This document shows, piece after piece, positions 22,897 through 32,132 of a stretch of 64,000 nt of DNA (positions are counted from its first letter, which is position 1; every line of letters starts with the position of its first letter). The position numbers and the translations under genes were made by a program. Source of the stretch: Verrucomicrobia bacterium UBA3841 (GTDB lineage: Bacteria; Verrucomicrobiota; Kiritimatiellia; RFP12; UBA1067); contig DGHT01000034.1 of assembly GCA_002392765.1 (NCBI GenBank), positions 29,072-93,071 on the forward strand, given 5' to 3'. Under the pieces are notes generated by a model, which saw nothing but the letters and a program-made list of their open reading frames with translations, had not been told where the DNA came from and did no database searches.

Positions 22897-24072
22897 CTAA
22901 CCGGGAAAGCCGCCGTCCCGGCTGCGCAAGCGCCATTCGCTCGGCGTGACGCCCAGATTCCGCCGGAAGAGCTTCTGCAGAAAGACTGCGCTGCCGTAGC
23001 CGCACATGTTCGCGATTGCTTCGACCGACGAGTCCGTGGCCGCGAGCAGTTCGCAGGCGCGCTCAAGGCGCCGGGCGTGGATCGCATCCAGCGCCGACTG
23101 TCCCGTCGCAAGGCGGAAGCGCATCTCCGCAAGGCGTCGCGAACAATTCATGCACGACAGCGCCTGTTTGGAACTCAAGCCTTCGCAGGCCGTCGTCCTG
23201 ATCTTCTCCAGCGCCTGCGCCACGCCCGGATAGTTCCTGCGCAGCCGGTGCGACGACGCTCTGCGAATCAGACCGAGGACGCCGAACGTGCATGTGGCTA
23301 CGGTTTCCTTATGTGAATGGATGAGCTTCTCCAGAAGTTCCACGCTCATGCGCCCCGCTCCGGCCAGGTCGGGGGCGACGCTCGACAGGGTTGGCGTCGT
23401 GTTTTCGCATATGATCGCATAGTTGTCGACGCCCACTACCGAGATGTCATCCGGTACGGAGAGACCGGCGTCCGCACAGGCGACAAGCACGCTCTCGCCG
23501 ACATAGTCGTTCGCGGCAAACACGCCGCACGGTTTCGGCGTGCTCTTGAGAAAGCCGCAGAGATCTTTGTGCCAGCGGGCAATGTCCTCGGCCTTTCTGC
23601 GAAATTGAAAAGAGAGCGCCGTTTTGCCGTGGAGCGCAAGAGCCTCTTTGAATGCCGTCTCCCTGCTGACGCTCCATGGTGCCGGAACGAAGTTCGGTAT
23701 GAACGCGTATGCGGCACAGTCGTTGGAAAGAAGCTCTTTCGCGGCGGTTCTGGCTGTTGCGACCGGGTCGTGTTCCACGCAGCCGATTCTCCCTTTCATG
23801 TGCACGACATCGTCGCGGCATGCATCAACGTAAACGACCGGGATCCCCCCGAATATCGCAGACGGGAAATTCTGTGCGTCGCGCGCCAATTCGCAGATTG
23901 CGCCGCATGGATGCCATAGATCCAGCAAATCGGCTATCTGGTCGTGGTTTGGCTTGTCGACCGTCTGTATTCGCCAATTGCGCTTGCGCGCACCGTCGAT
24001 CGCACCTGTCAGCCTTTCGGTGTACGACGGACGGTTGTTTGAAAATGTTCTTATAAAGAGAATCGTATCCAT
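22897..24072 (-). CDS. XylR-like AraC-family regulator with LacI-type sensor
   Basis: 391 residues from ATG 24072 (MDTILFIRTFS); an upstream in-frame ATG at 24108 lies before the -10 box. Residues about 3-270 are a LacI-type periplasmic-binding fold (PCGAICELARD, VVYVDACRDD, VFAANDYVGESVLVACADAGLSVPDDISVVGVDN). Residues about 285-385 hold two AraC helix-turn-helix motifs (ALDAIHARRLERACELL; SSVEAIANMCGYGSAVFLQKLFRRNLGVTPSEWR). This is the architecture of E. coli XylR, an activator of sugar-use genes. It is divergent from the operon at 24172, its likely target, with direct repeats at 24101-24138 between them. Confidence 0.85.
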   Translation of the reverse strand: MDTILFIRTFSNNRPSYTERLTGAIDGARKRNWRIQTVDKPNHDQIADLLDLWHPCGAICELARDAQNFPSAIFGGIPVVYVDACRDDVVHMKGRIGCVEHDPVATARTAAKELLSNDCAAYAFIPNFVPAPWSVSRETAFKEALALHGKTALSFQFRRKAEDIARWHKDLCGFLKSTPKPCGVFAANDYVGESVLVACADAGLSVPDDISVVGVDNYAIICENTTPTLSSVAPDLAGAGRMSVELLEKLIHSHKETVATCTFGVLGLIRRASSHRLRRNYPGVAQALEKIRTTACEGLSSKQALSCMNCSRRLAEMRFRLATGQSALDAIHARRLERACELLAATDSSVEAIANMCGYGSAVFLQKLFRRNLGVTPSEWRLRSRDGGFPG

Positions 24073-24079
24073 GCCGGAA

Positions 24080-24085
24080 ATTTTA
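24080..24085 (-). promoter_or_regulatory. -10 box of the regulator gene, leaderless layout
   Basis: Read on the minus strand, TATGGTAAAATT with TAAAAT ends 7 bases before ATG 24072. Transcription would begin at or next to the start codon, and there is no Shine-Dalgarno sequence. The same TATGGTAAAATT string precedes the other XylR-like gene at 60183 at the same distance. Confidence 0.6.
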
Positions 24086-24100
24086 CCATATTTGCGGATG

Positions 24101-24138
24101 TTTCGCAATCGTTTGTTTTAATTTTTCGCAAATGTTTG
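24101..24138. promoter_or_regulatory. Direct-repeat operator between divergent genes
   Basis: TTTCGCAATCGTTTG (24101-24115) and TTTCGCAAATGTTTG (24124-24138) match at 13 of 15 positions and start 23 bases apart, about two helical turns. AraC/XylR proteins bind such same-orientation pairs. The second half-site ends next to and overlaps the -35 region of the operon at 24172, as expected for an activator. Confidence 0.65.
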
Positions 24139-24165
24139 TGTCTGCCAATGAGGTTGTGGTATAAT
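24136..24165 (+). promoter_or_regulatory. Promoter of the GH5/PATR operon, leaderless layout
   Basis: TTGTGT (24136-24141) and TATAAT (24160-24165) are 18 bases apart. ATG 24172 begins 7 bases after the -10 box, so the transcript would start at the initiation codon. An ATG at 24166 lies too close to be used. Confidence 0.65.
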
Positions 24166-24171
24166 ATGGGT

Positions 24172-26190
24172 ATGAAAATTTCCGCCAGTTTCTTCTGCAG
24201 AGCGAAGAATGCGCTTTTTGCATCCCTTCTGTTGCTTTCAACTTTGACGACAATCCGGGCCGACAGCGCGCCGAGGGCCTGTGGCATATTCACGGACGGT
24301 GCATTTTATACGGGCTGCAACTACTGGGCCTCCCATGCAGGCGTCAACATGTGGCGCGACTGGAACGGCGATCAAGTCGAAAAAGATCTTGCCGTGCTGA
24401 AGCGAAACGGCGTTGATGTCGTCCGGGTGTTTCCGCTCTGGTCGGACTTCCAGCCGCTGACGGCGACTTTGGGCTATCTAGGCGGATTCTGCGAGATGAC
24501 GCAGGCGGGACGTCCCCTTGAAAACGAAGCCGGCGTCGATGAGACCATGATGGCGCGCTTCAGATTCATGTGCGACGCTGCGGCGAAGAACGACATGAAA
24601 CTTGTCGTCGGGCTGGTGACCGGCTGGATGTCCGGACGTTTCTTCGCGCCGCCGGCGCTTGAGCGTATGAACGCTGTCGCGGATTCCGAATCGGTCATGT
24701 GGCAGGTTCGTTTCGTGCGCCATTTCGTGCGGGAAATGAAGGATCATCCCGCAATCGCAGCATGGGATCTCGGCAACGAGTGCAACTGCATGGGCAAGGC
24801 CGAGTCGTCTGCCGACGCGTGGAACTGGATGAACACGATTACATCGGCAATACGCGCCGAAGATCGATCACGGCCGGTCGTTTCCGGGATGCACAGCTGT
24901 CCGTCTGACATGAGCAAGCCGTGGAACCTTCGCCATCAGGGAGAACTGAACGACATCCTGACGACGCATCCCTATCCGCTTTTCACGCCGGAATGCGCGA
25001 ACGACGACTTCGACACGATGCGCAACGCCTGCCACCCGACTGCGGAGTCGCTGTTCTATGCAGGCCTTTCGGGAAAGCCGTGCTTCATCGAGGAAGTCGG
25101 CGATCTCGGACGCTGCACGGCTTCGCCGGAAAGGTCTGCGGCAACGGTGCGCGCCGGGCTCTTCACCGCATGGACGCATGGCCTGCCAGCCTATCTTTGG
25201 TGGTGCGGCTTCGATCAGGACAGGTTTGACTTCGCGCCGTACTCGAGAAAAGCACTGGAGCGCGAACTTGGACTTCTGACGGCGGACGGCGAGCCAAAGC
25301 CCGCTGCACGCGAGATGGCGGCCTTCCGGTCGTTCCTTGCAGAATTCCCCTATGCGAAACTACCGGAAAGACGGATTGACGCGGTATGCCTCGTTTCAGA
25401 AATGGAAGATGGATGGACCGCAGCTTTCGGGGCTTTTCTTCTTGCGCGTCAGGCTGGTTTCGACATCGCTTTCGCCGGAGCTGAGCAGAAGTCCTGGCCG
25501 GAGTCGAAGATGTACATCCTGCCTTCAGGATCGGGCGGCGACCCTTATACGCTTGGAGCGTGGAACAGAGTCCTTGAAAAAGCTCGTGAAGGCGCGACGG
25601 TTGTGATCTCAAAGGGAAACCGCACACGCTACTCTGGATTTCTCCAGGCGACAGGGAATCAGATCGAGACGTTCAATCTCCAGTCGAGGGAATTCAAATT
25701 CTCGTTCCCCGGAGGCAAGACTATCTGCGGCGGAGACGAGACGACGACAGTGATTTCGTCCGTTTCTTCCGATGTACTGGCGAAAACGGACGCCGGAGAT
25801 CCTGTTGTTACGGTCAAGACCGTCGGCAAGGGGAGGATCGTGTTCGTTAATTTCCCTATGGAGATATTTGCGGCGCGCTCGTCTAATTGCTTTACGGGCG
25901 ACGACCTGAACCCTCTCTATGTCGTCTATCGCAAGGTCGCGTCGCTGGCGGGGATTGAAAGGCTTGTTTCGTGCGACTGTCCTTCCATCGGACTGACAGA
26001 ACATGTCCTGGACAATGGCAAAGTCATAGTCGTCGCAGTGAATTACGAGCCGCGTGCAATCAAGACCGCGTTTGCCGTGAACGGGAAAATCAGCAAGGTG
26101 TGGCGCGGACGCATCTCAGAAGATGCGGCGGAGATATGTGCGAACGACGCAGCTGTATTTGAAGTGGAGCGCAAGGAGGGCGGGCTATGA
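24172..26190 (+). CDS. Secreted GH5-like glycoside hydrolase (mannanase type)
   Basis: 672 residues. The signal peptide covers about residues 1-31 (FASLLLLSTLTTIRA). The catalytic (beta/alpha)8 barrel spans about 35-380. GCNYWASHAGVNMWRDW and VRVFPLWSDFQP resemble the start of GH5 beta-mannanases. WDLGNECN gives the acid/base E203, and CFIEEVGDLG the nucleophile (E308, or E307). The C-terminal third has a flavodoxin-like region (KMYILPSGSGGDPYTLGAW) and a small beta-domain, as in several long PVC GH5 relatives. It probably cleaves a beta-mannan or similar plant or host glycan outside the cytoplasm. First gene of the operon to 35022. Confidence 0.75.
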   Translation: MKISASFFCRAKNALFASLLLLSTLTTIRADSAPRACGIFTDGAFYTGCNYWASHAGVNMWRDWNGDQVEKDLAVLKRNGVDVVRVFPLWSDFQPLTATLGYLGGFCEMTQAGRPLENEAGVDETMMARFRFMCDAAAKNDMKLVVGLVTGWMSGRFFAPPALERMNAVADSESVMWQVRFVRHFVREMKDHPAIAAWDLGNECNCMGKAESSADAWNWMNTITSAIRAEDRSRPVVSGMHSCPSDMSKPWNLRHQGELNDILTTHPYPLFTPECANDDFDTMRNACHPTAESLFYAGLSGKPCFIEEVGDLGRCTASPERSAATVRAGLFTAWTHGLPAYLWWCGFDQDRFDFAPYSRKALERELGLLTADGEPKPAAREMAAFRSFLAEFPYAKLPERRIDAVCLVSEMEDGWTAAFGAFLLARQAGFDIAFAGAEQKSWPESKMYILPSGSGGDPYTLGAWNRVLEKAREGATVVISKGNRTRYSGFLQATGNQIETFNLQSREFKFSFPGGKTICGGDETTTVISSVSSDVLAKTDAGDPVVTVKTVGKGRIVFVNFPMEIFAARSSNCFTGDDLNPLYVVYRKVASLAGIERLVSCDCPSIGLTEHVLDNGKVIVVAVNYEPRAIKTAFAVNGKISKVWRGRISEDAAEICANDAAVFEVERKEGGL

Positions 26191-28283
26191 TGCGTAGCAT
26201 GTTTGCTGCATTGTTGCTATGCTCGGCGTGCGCATCCGCAGCCCCGTCCGTTTCGTATCGTACGATTGCGACGAACGAATGCCGCAGGGTTGCGGAGGTT
26301 TCGGATTCGGCGATGGGCGGTTGCCTTGATGGAAGGCTTCTGTATGTCATTGGTGGCGGAACTCTTTACGCGCTTGATGTGGCCGATCCCCTGAACCCCG
26401 TCGTCGTAGGCAGACTGTCCGGCATGGACAACAACCGCCAGATCGCCGTTTCGGACGGCTTTGCGTATGTGGTCTCGCGTGAAACGGGCATGCGCATTGT
26501 CGATGTTTCTGATCCGAAAAACATGAAGCTGCGGTCTCTATACGATTCGGTGGAGTTCGCGACGGGAATAGAGGTCGTCGGCAAAACGGCTTTCATTTCC
26601 GAGCGCATCTACGGCGTCGAGGCTGTCGATGTCTCCAACCCCGACCGTCCACGGCACATCGCGGTGCGTCCTACATCCGAATCGCAGTCCGTGCGGTATC
26701 GCGACGGCTATCTGTACTCCGGCGAGTGGGGCCTTGGAAGCGTGACCGTTCTCGACGCGCACGACATGCGCGCGTTCCGGTCCGTCGGCAAGATCGACCT
26801 TGGCGGCTATGGCGACGGTCTTGACATAGACGGACGATATCTCTACTGTTCTACTGGACACGACGCGCGCCATAACCGCGCCGACGCGCTGAATGTCGGA
26901 GATATTGTCGGAGCCGGGCGCGGGCTCGACATCTTCGACCTTGCGGATCCAGCGAAGCCGCGGCATGTCTCCCGAGTGGATTTCCCCGTGTTCAAGCCTC
27001 GCAACGAGGATTTCTGGACGGTTCGCGTCGCAGACGGATTCGCATTCTGCTGCGACAGCCACAACGGACTGTTCGTCGTTGACGTCCGCAAGCCGGAGCA
27101 ACCAGAAATCGCTGCAAGATTCTGCGTCCCGCAGGACGGAACGGTATGGCCGAACATCCCCGGCCAATCCTCGTCCGGTCCGCAGCCTGGCTCCGTTTGG
27201 CCGTCCGCTGCGATCAGTTCCGTTGCGGTCGGGGAAGGGTGTATCTACGTGACTTGCTCCCCTGGCGGACTTTGGGTTGTTCCTTTTCCCGGAGTTCACC
27301 CGCAGAAGCGCGAACATGGCGCAGCGCCGAAACACTGCGATGCAGGCGAAAAGTATCCGACAGACATGAAGTCGTTCGCCGTCTACCGTCCGTCCGCCGC
27401 AGGCCAGGCCCGCACGGCATGCATACGCGGCGATGTGGTATACGCGGCGTTCGGAAACGCGGGGCTGCATGTAGTCGCGATTCGTCCAGACGGCTCGTTC
27501 AGGAAGATCGGGGAGCTCCCCGGCGGAAGGCGCGTCACGGACTGCTGTTTCGTGGGCGACCGGCTTGTGACGGCAGAGGGAGTCGACGGCTGGGCGGTGT
27601 ACGCGCTTGACGGCGGACCGGCCGCGTTCCGCGAAGTCGCGCGGCGGGCATCCGGACGGAAGGTCGCTTTCTGGTGCTGGAGCGCAGGCTCGGACAGAGT
27701 CGTGCTCTCTACGAGAACAGGTCCGTATGAAGTCGTGGATCTTCGTGGTTTCCAATTAGGCAAGCCGCTCTGCAAAATGAATGTCGCCGCATGCCAATGG
27801 AACAAGTATCTGCCCGATGGACTCGTCGGCAACCGCCTTCCCGCGCTGTGTCCGTTCCGAGGACTGGACTGGTTCGACTTTTCTCGCGAAACGCCGACTG
27901 CGGTCCCGTGTACGGGGAACGAACAGCAGCCCGTTGGAGATCAGGACAGCGGAGTTTGCGTGTTCGGAGAGCGGTATCTCTACACGGCGCGCGGGAAATA
28001 TCAGCTGGTCGGACCGGACGGTTCCCGCTCGGAGTTCCGCGACCTGCCGTCGGACGGACAGGGAGTGCGCTATTCGGGAATTCCGCGCTCGGACGGAAGG
28101 CTTGTCGCGGTGACAAGCCGCCACAGACGCACTGTCGCCGTATATGATTTTGCGGTGCCCGGCAAACCCGTTCTGCTCCGCGCATACACATTGTCCGGCA
28201 ATCCCGACCTTGCGGCGTTCTGGCATGGACGCGCCGTTGTTCCCGCAGGCCACCAGGGGCTTCTTCTCGAAAGGTTGCCGTAA
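26187..28283 (+). CDS. Secreted LVIVD-repeat beta-propeller protein
   Basis: 698 residues; the ATG overlaps the previous stop. The signal peptide is about residues 1-18 (FAALLLCSACASA). It contains many LVIVD-type repeats of about 40-45 residues (LYALDVADPLNPVVVGRL; MRIVDVSDPKNMKLRSL; VEAVDVSNPDRPRHIAV; LDIFDLADPAKPRHVSRV; LFVVDVRKPEQPEIAARF), predicted to fold as one or two beta-propellers. No catalytic motif is recognised. Being co-translated with a glycan hydrolase suggests a binding or scaffold role at the surface, which is inference. Confidence 0.75.
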   Translation: MMRSMFAALLLCSACASAAPSVSYRTIATNECRRVAEVSDSAMGGCLDGRLLYVIGGGTLYALDVADPLNPVVVGRLSGMDNNRQIAVSDGFAYVVSRETGMRIVDVSDPKNMKLRSLYDSVEFATGIEVVGKTAFISERIYGVEAVDVSNPDRPRHIAVRPTSESQSVRYRDGYLYSGEWGLGSVTVLDAHDMRAFRSVGKIDLGGYGDGLDIDGRYLYCSTGHDARHNRADALNVGDIVGAGRGLDIFDLADPAKPRHVSRVDFPVFKPRNEDFWTVRVADGFAFCCDSHNGLFVVDVRKPEQPEIAARFCVPQDGTVWPNIPGQSSSGPQPGSVWPSAAISSVAVGEGCIYVTCSPGGLWVVPFPGVHPQKREHGAAPKHCDAGEKYPTDMKSFAVYRPSAAGQARTACIRGDVVYAAFGNAGLHVVAIRPDGSFRKIGELPGGRRVTDCCFVGDRLVTAEGVDGWAVYALDGGPAAFREVARRASGRKVAFWCWSAGSDRVVLSTRTGPYEVVDLRGFQLGKPLCKMNVAACQWNKYLPDGLVGNRLPALCPFRGLDWFDFSRETPTAVPCTGNEQQPVGDQDSGVCVFGERYLYTARGKYQLVGPDGSRSEFRDLPSDGQGVRYSGIPRSDGRLVAVTSRHRRTVAVYDFAVPGKPVLLRAYTLSGNPDLAAFWHGRAVVPAGHQGLLLERLP

Positions 28284-28327
28284 CAGGAGTTTCAGTAAAA
28301 TACACAATGAAAACAGGAGGAAATGAT

Positions 28328-31300
28328 ATGACCACATCAATCCGACAGAGGTTGGCATCAGGAGTCAGAGCGCTCCTTGGCGCCGCGACATGGTGCATGG
28401 TCCCCGCGATCGGCATGTTGCCCGGACGAGCGGCTGGCGAGGTGACCGGGTACTATATCGGCAACAGCGCCCACAAGTTGGGCGAGATAAACAACTGGAA
28501 GGACGGAATCCGTCCAGGCCGTTTCATCGACGGCGGTGTCACGAACGGAACGTACGGCGGAACGATGATATTCGACGACAATGCGACTGGATGGGGTGTG
28601 AATCTCTATACGCACAACCCAGCCATGGTCTCGGTGTCGAACATGGTGTTCAGGGGCGCGTCCGAGAAAGCGTTCTTGATACCGGACGGTATGACCGTGT
28701 GGCTGGAACCAGGCGGAAGACTTGAAATCGAGGCGGACAGCGGGAAGACGCTCTCGTTTGGAGCAGGCACTAAATTGATGATAACCGATGTGTCGTCAGC
28801 CGGGCAGTATATCGACATCGTCAACAATTCGAAGGAGAATCCGCTTCTGCTAGGTTCGTTCGGCAATGAGCAGACTGAAGATAGCCAGCTCTATCCTGAG
28901 TTCCGTTTTTCTGGAGAAGGCGACATTGTCCTGCATACAGGCAGTTGGACGCCTAACGGGTTCAACCCTCTTACGACCGGCGGCAGTATACCCGTATTTG
29001 TGTTTAACCAAACCGGCACATTCAAGCACGAGGGACTGGATGATACGTACGCTGATGCTCTGATAGTCCCGGCTTCGGATACGTCGCGCCGGATCGAACT
29101 TAATACGCATGGCTTTCGCCTACGCAGGATGCAGAGCAGCGGCGATGCGATTCAGATAGGCGCGGATACTGTGATTACCGGCGCGGCGGGGTTGGACTTC
29201 GGCTATAGCGACTGGGATTATTGCCGCGTCAGCGTAGCAGAGGGTAAGTTCCTGACACTTGATGTCGGTAAGTTGACTACATCATATAAAGACGGCTCGT
29301 GGAAGGGTATCTGGTTTGTCGGCAATGGCACGACAATTCTGACATCGTCGGTGACGAACACCTCTGAATGCACTTACATTGAAAACTATGCAACCGTCAA
29401 GTCGCCCATCGTAGGCGCTGCGAATTCCGAAATCTCGCCGATGGGCAGAGGGCCGTGCGTTTCCGTGGCGAACGGCGGTCGTTTCGTCTATACGGGATCG
29501 GGAGAAACCACCGACCGCGGCATCCAGATACGCTATGCTTCGGACGGATATCTTGAGCAGGGCGGCACGGGTCCGCTCGTCATGTCGGGCAACTGCGTGA
29601 TTTCGTCCGACTCTGGCACTTCGACTCTGTATCTTGTCAACGACACGGAAAGCGAAGGGACGTATTCCGGACTCCTTGCAGACAACGGCTCCGGCAAGTT
29701 GGCGATACGCAAGACCGGAAGCGGACTTTGGCGCATCGACTGTCCGGCTACCTATACTGGCGCGACAACGGTGAACGCAGGCACTCTTGCGCTCGGTCCT
29801 TCAGGGTCTATTGCGAGCTCTGCGTTGACGCTCAACGGCGGAACTCTCCGCATAGAAAATGCAGCCGCTTCATTCAATTCATTGACGCTTGCGGCGAACA
29901 CGGAGAACGGACTTTCCGTCGCTGATGGAGTTTCGTACACGCTTCCCGCATTCACCGTAAACAGTGGCTCGACTCTTGACATATCACTTGGAACGGGTGC
30001 CGAACTGACGGTGACCGGCATAGCCGACGGCAAGACGCCTTCGTGGCTCACAGTCGGCGGCGCGACCGGCATGATTGTCGGCGGCAAAGTCAAGTCCGTG
30101 GGCAATTTTACCGTCAATATCGATGCGAAGGGCGGCGTCATTCCGAACGATTCCACGGCGATCGTTGGCATCACGAGCGCGGTTGGTTCGGGGACGCACG
30201 TCTCCCTTGAAAAGTCGACAACAACCGTTGGCGTTGTCAACCAGAGCCAGGGCCAGGATGCCGAGATATCGCTCAAGTACGGCGAGACGCTGAATGTTTC
30301 GGAGATTGTGGTCTCCGAAGATGCCGGAGACTTGGCGGTTGATTCCGCCGGATCGGCGACGATTTCAGGCCCCGATTCCACCCCGGTATGTTTAAACCCG
30401 GCGGAAGGAACCGTCCTCGCGCTTTCGGGCAGTCTCGATATCGCGTCGGCGGAAATCAAGGGCTCCGGAACCGTGCAACTGGGTGCCGATGTCGACATCG
30501 GCTCTTTGACGACGTCGGGATCGCCCGCTCTTGCGGTGCCGTCATCGACGTATGTGCATCTTGATTCGTGGAATGTCTCGAATGCCGTTGCAAAATTCAC
30601 CGGCCCCGGAGCGCTTTCCGCCGACAGCCTCACGTTGGGCGGCGAGGAGACTGCGGACTCCGGCCTTGTCATATCTGGTGGAACGGTGACAAACAGCACG
30701 GGCGTATTCAAGAAAGGGTCTGGGTATTTGCGACTTGAGGGCGGAACTTTTGTCGAAACGGGGACGGGTAATGATGCTGCATGGGGGTTTAACCCGAGTC
30801 AGGTCACATTCGAGCAGACAGGTGGTGTATACTGCCACGAAGGTGAATTCGTGCTCGGCAGATGGGATGCGCAATTGAGCCTTTACCTGTCGGGCGGACA
30901 GTTTACAATCAACGGCGCGTGCCAGTTTCCGACATGGGGGGCGGGCTGCAACAGCTATACGGTCGACGGGAACAGACTCAACTATGTCCTCACGGTCGAT
31001 GGCGAGAGCGCGTTCAAGGCAAACATAGTATATATGGGCCGCATCAGTAAAGGCCATTCCAGCAGTGCAAACGAATGGGCCAACCCTGCCATGCTCAACT
31101 TCAACGGCGGCACATCTACGGTATGGCAGATTGTCCGCGATACAAACTATAAGCGCTCGGATAGTGCTTCTTCGCGCGCCTTTGTCAATTTCAACGGAGG
31201 AACGCTGAAGACCACCAATGTGGGCGGTGCGTTCGGGTCTGGCAGTGAGGCGATCGACCGCGTAACTGTTTTTGCCGGCGGCGCAACTCTCGACACGGAT

Positions 31301-32122
31301 GGCAGGAACATCGCCTCCGACATGCCGATTTCCGCGCCAAACGGAAAGGGCGCAGTGTCCGTACCCGTTCCTGCGGAAGTCCTGTCCAAGACGTTTGCCG
31401 CGCCTCCGACTGTGGCGATTATCGGCGACGGCGAGGGCGCGTCGGCGCGCGTTCTCTTCAATCCGGCGACAGGCAAGGTGACTGGCGTCCAGGTGCTGTC
31501 TCCCGGATGGGGATATACGAGCGCCAAGGCGCGGTTCAACCACGGTGGCTATACGTGCATCGGTGAATCCATTGTTGAGCTTGGTGATGTCGAGTGCGGA
31601 CAGCTCGTAAAGGCAGGCACGGGCAGCTACACCTTCAACGCGGAGAACTCCGTGACAAAGCTGAAGGTTGCGGGCGGCAGCGTCAAGAGCGGCGTCGACA
31701 ACGCCTTCCCTGCGGCGACGGCTCTGACGCTCGACGGCGGAAACTACGACATGAACGGACACAGCCAGACGTTCGGAAGCGTCAGCTTCGGTGCGTCCGG
31801 CGGAACAATCCTGAACGGTACGGCTGCGGCAGGCAATCTTGTCTGCGACTTTGCGGCAGCGCTTGCGGGAAATCCCGGCGTGGCCGACCTGTCAAACGTT
31901 TCGTTTGCGGCAGATGCGAAGACGCTGATTCCAGGATATGATCCTGATGCGCTGGAGTCTCTTGAGAGCGTATTGCTTTTGCGATTCGCTTCCGGCGCTG
32001 TTCCGGCATCGGTGCCGGAGCTGGACGACTCGGTTGAACTTCCGAAAGGCTGGGTGCTGCGGATGACGCAGGCAGGTCTCAAACTGAGCCGTCAGAACGG
32101 ACTGGTTCTGACATTCAGATAA
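28328..32122 (+). CDS. Large PATR-type beta-helix surface protein
   Basis: 1264 residues from ATG 28328 (CAGGAGG upstream; the earlier ATG 28307 has none). The signal peptide is about residues 1-36 (long, ending GRAAG). The body is Thr/Ser/Gly-rich and contains autotransporter-associated repeats, for example GKLAIRKTGSGLWRIDCPATYTG followed by ATTVNAGTLALGPSG, and a related LVKAGTGSYTFNAENSVTKLKVAGG near the C-terminus. Proteins of this kind fold as right-handed beta-helices in autotransporter passengers. No C-terminal outer-membrane barrel is visible; the protein ends LSRQNGLVLTFR. Secretion and anchoring are therefore unexplained. It may bind the glycan degraded by its operon partners. Confidence 0.75.
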   Translation: MTTSIRQRLASGVRALLGAATWCMVPAIGMLPGRAAGEVTGYYIGNSAHKLGEINNWKDGIRPGRFIDGGVTNGTYGGTMIFDDNATGWGVNLYTHNPAMVSVSNMVFRGASEKAFLIPDGMTVWLEPGGRLEIEADSGKTLSFGAGTKLMITDVSSAGQYIDIVNNSKENPLLLGSFGNEQTEDSQLYPEFRFSGEGDIVLHTGSWTPNGFNPLTTGGSIPVFVFNQTGTFKHEGLDDTYADALIVPASDTSRRIELNTHGFRLRRMQSSGDAIQIGADTVITGAAGLDFGYSDWDYCRVSVAEGKFLTLDVGKLTTSYKDGSWKGIWFVGNGTTILTSSVTNTSECTYIENYATVKSPIVGAANSEISPMGRGPCVSVANGGRFVYTGSGETTDRGIQIRYASDGYLEQGGTGPLVMSGNCVISSDSGTSTLYLVNDTESEGTYSGLLADNGSGKLAIRKTGSGLWRIDCPATYTGATTVNAGTLALGPSGSIASSALTLNGGTLRIENAAASFNSLTLAANTENGLSVADGVSYTLPAFTVNSGSTLDISLGTGAELTVTGIADGKTPSWLTVGGATGMIVGGKVKSVGNFTVNIDAKGGVIPNDSTAIVGITSAVGSGTHVSLEKSTTTVGVVNQSQGQDAEISLKYGETLNVSEIVVSEDAGDLAVDSAGSATISGPDSTPVCLNPAEGTVLALSGSLDIASAEIKGSGTVQLGADVDIGSLTTSGSPALAVPSSTYVHLDSWNVSNAVAKFTGPGALSADSLTLGGEETADSGLVISGGTVTNSTGVFKKGSGYLRLEGGTFVETGTGNDAAWGFNPSQVTFEQTGGVYCHEGEFVLGRWDAQLSLYLSGGQFTINGACQFPTWGAGCNSYTVDGNRLNYVLTVDGESAFKANIVYMGRISKGHSSSANEWANPAMLNFNGGTSTVWQIVRDTNYKRSDSASSRAFVNFNGGTLKTTNVGGAFGSGSEAIDRVTVFAGGATLDTDGRNIASDMPISAPNGKGAVSVPVPAEVLSKTFAAPPTVAIIGDGEGASARVLFNPATGKVTGVQVLSPGWGYTSAKARFNHGGYTCIGESIVELGDVECGQLVKAGTGSYTFNAENSVTKLKVAGGSVKSGVDNAFPAATALTLDGGNYDMNGHSQTFGSVSFGASGGTILNGTAAAGNLVCDFAAALAGNPGVADLSNVSFAADAKTLIPGYDPDALESLESVLLLRFASGAVPASVPELDDSVELPKGWVLRMTQAGLKLSRQNGLVLTFR

Positions 32123-32132
32123 CAGGTGCGCA

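Noticed and set aside
28284..28327. Start of the PATR protein at ATG 28307
   Set aside because: The ribosome site CAGGAGG lies after 28307 and is correctly spaced for ATG 28328, which also gives a normal signal peptide.
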